A DNA stretch of 5,991 nucleotides. It comes from Minisyncoccota bacterium. Its GTDB lineage: Bacteria > Verrucomicrobiota > Lentisphaeria > Oligosphaerales > MVZH01. The translations under genes were made by a program, and so were the position numbers. This document shows, piece after piece, positions 4,518 through 5,991 of this stretch (within the stretch, counting starts at the first letter, position 1; the number at the start of each line of letters is the position of its first letter). The notes under the pieces are model-generated. The model was not told the DNA's origin. It did not search any database and was given only the letters and a program-made list of their open reading frames with translations. The DNA lies in the NCBI GenBank assembly GCA_021734725.1, contig JAIPIM010000256.1, positions 1 through 5,991 on the forward strand, given 5' to 3'.

Positions 4518-5991
4518 TCAGGACGAAAGCGAAAGCGACCACTGGTTGGCCGTGCAGGCCTTGCCGTCTGCCGAATAGAAACTGGGGACATCAGTGCGCG
4601 CGGCAACATCCAGCCATGCCGCGTTCGATGCCGAGGCCCGCACGTTCCAGCCGAAGTCCTTGACGTCCACTTCGATGGCGGCATCCGACATCTCCCGCAC
4701 CAGCTGCATCGGGTCGTTGACTTCACTCAGGTCCACGACCCGCATGAACATCCCGCAGAACACGGCTGTTTCCAGTTCACTGACGCGCACACCGGATTTC
4801 TCCGCCGTGGCATGCAGAATCATTTCGCCATCCTCTTCGGCGTCGATGACCAAACTCGCGGGTGTCCCCGATGCACCGAAAAAGCGGAACCCGGCAAGAA
4901 CCGAGCGGGTGCGTACAATCAGCACCGGTTCAGCGATTTGGCCGCCAGGCGTGATCTTGCCTTCCTCCGTGTAAAGGTCGACATCGTCGGGGGCACCAAG
5001 CTCCAGGCGATAACCGGGCTGGAAATCGGCGTTGCGGTTAAGATCTCCCGGCTGTCCCGACCACAGTCGCGTCAGCGACCCGCGCCGGTCATTCCGTTGC
5101 TGCGTTTCGAACGCCGGCTGAGTTTCGACCAGCCATACGCTGGCCGTCAAAAGGTTCCCTTCATGCTGTTGTGACCAATGACCGTGGACGGAGTTCGTTC
5201 TGTTTTCCACCATCACCGGAATACTGCATCGCTTCGACGTGTCATTCTTGTATGCCAGCAGAAAGGGGACCTCATGCCCGAACAGCCGCGCGGACCCCGT
5301 CACGCTGCCGAGAGCAAACCGCTTGTCCAGGTAATTGGTGCGAGAAAAGTCGGGCGTACTTTCCGACGTCTGCCGCGGTAATGCAAGGTCTCGTCCCATC
5401 GGCAGAAGGTCTTCAGGCCCCACCGGAACGCCAAGCCACAAGCCCCACTCGTCTTCGGCTCCCGGTGTACCGAGAACCCGCTTGAGTAATGCATAAATAC
5501 CGGCATTCCCGCCGGTCCGCCGGTTACCTTCGTATGCTCGCGACATCGGTCCGGTGAGCATGCCGACTCCCGGATGATAATTCAACACCGCATCCGTGAT
5601 CAAGTGACGCATTGCGGCCCTTACTTCGCGAAGCAACGCCTCGGGCGCGTCGGTTGTCAGGATCATGGCCAAGGCATCGATCTGCACTCGGGTATATGGT
5701 GGCGAATTGTACTCAGTGATCATGCCAAGGCGGGCGGTATGGTTTCGCCATTCCTCCCAATCCCAGCAGGCAATAGCACGCATTCGTGCATCGTCCATGA
5801 CGTCCGCAACCATCAATTTTGCCGCAATGTTCAGGAGGTGGATATTGGTGTAGCCCCATGTACAGCGGTGACCGTTCAGAGCAATCCGGGCTTTATCCAG
5901 CACGGCAAGTGCTTTATCATGCAAGGCGTCAGGCATCGCGTTGCCGCGGTGTTTCAGAAGATAACAGAGTTTCGGCACACCAAACGAGGTG
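4518..5991 (-). CDS. Uncharacterised alpha/alpha-toroid and beta-sandwich protein, possibly a polysaccharide lyase or hydrolase relative; 5' end cut
   Basis: The frame is open from the TGA at 4518-4520 to the right edge, giving about 490 residues. An in-frame GTG (5978) and ATG (5936) exist, but neither has a visible Shine-Dalgarno, and coding continues upstream of the GTG to the edge, so I read it as 5'-truncated. Numbering from the GTG, residues 1-175 are mainly helical with GYTNIHLLN (42-50), EYNSPPYTRVQIDAL (89-103) and GPMSRAYEG (143-151). The remainder, from about 205, is rich in beta segments. This order and these motifs resemble uncharacterised toroid proteins related to heparinase II/III and alginate lyases that I recall from PVC bacteria and Bacteroidota. 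I cannot name catalytic residues or a substrate with confidence. It is convergent with the alpha-mannosidase, which agrees with a role in glycan breakdown without proving it. Whether it is secreted cannot be judged because the N-terminus is missing. Confidence 0.75.
   Translation of the reverse strand, partial: TSFGVPKLCYLLKHRGNAMPDALHDKALAVLDKARIALNGHRCTWGYTNIHLLNIAAKLMVADVMDDARMRAIACWDWEEWRNHTARLGMITEYNSPPYTRVQIDALAMILTTDAPEALLREVRAAMRHLITDAVLNYHPGVGMLTGPMSRAYEGNRRTGGNAGIYALLKRVLGTPGAEDEWGLWLGVPVGPEDLLPMGRDLALPRQTSESTPDFSRTNYLDKRFALGSVTGSARLFGHEVPFLLAYKNDTSKRCSIPVMVENRTNSVHGHWSQQHEGNLLTASVWLVETQPAFETQQRNDRRGSLTRLWSGQPGDLNRNADFQPGYRLELGAPDDVDLYTEEGKITPGGQIAEPVLIVRTRSVLAGFRFFGASGTPASLVIDAEEDGEMILHATAEKSGVRVSELETAVFCGMFMRVVDLSEVNDPMQLVREMSDAAIEVDVKDFGWNVRASASNAAWLDVAARTDVPSFYSADGKACTANQWSLSLSS

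Noticed and set aside
4419..5174. A 251-codon plus-strand frame starting in the 127-bp element
   Set aside because: It overlaps the repeats and runs antisense to the toroid protein gene, whose motifs and beta pattern are coherent.
1..5991. CRISPR array, tRNA, rRNA, transposase or phage genes
   Set aside because: No direct-repeat array with spacers, cloverleaf with anticodon, conserved rRNA segment, or transposase or integrase motif was seen on either strand.

Overview
The window looks like a chromosomal segment of a GC-rich, Gram-negative, carbohydrate-degrading bacterium. I place it most probably in the PVC group (Kiritimatiellota, Verrucomicrobiota or Lentisphaerota). This is inference from three things: a secreted surface-repeat protein, a pilin-like singleton, and a GH38 alpha-mannosidase beside a large protein of toroid polysaccharide-lyase type. 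No rRNA or other phylogenetic marker is present.

Layout. (1) Positions 1-474, minus strand: a signal-peptide-bearing protein with about six 14-15-residue repeats built on a G-h-Q-x-G-h-h-N core, cut by the left edge. It has a good Shine-Dalgarno, a sigma70-type promoter (TTGACC, 17 nt, TATAGT) and a 9-bp hairpin in its 5' leader. (2) Positions 585-935: non-coding, with back-to-back imperfect hairpins, including copy A of a dispersed palindromic repeat. (3) Positions 936-1400, plus: a type IV pilin-like protein that keeps the N-terminal helix pattern but lacks the processing-site Gly and Glu5. (4) Positions 1401-1556: a gap with a 9-bp hairpin. (5) Positions 1557-4292, plus: a complete cytosolic GH38 alpha-mannosidase. 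(6) Positions 4293-4517: a highly structured convergent intergenic region. It holds a 127-bp element bounded by 13-bp perfect inverted repeats, followed by copy B of the dispersed repeat. (7) Positions 4518-5991, minus: the C-terminal part of a large alpha/alpha-toroid plus beta-sandwich protein, cut by the right edge.

The mannosidase and the toroid protein are convergent, so they are not one operon. Both fit glycan breakdown, and the locus may serve polysaccharide use. The repeat protein and pilin-like protein are divergently oriented with a roughly 460-bp gap, and nothing shows that they work together. I see no defence system, CRISPR, phage or transposase gene. The most unusual content is the structured intergenic DNA and the degenerate pilin.
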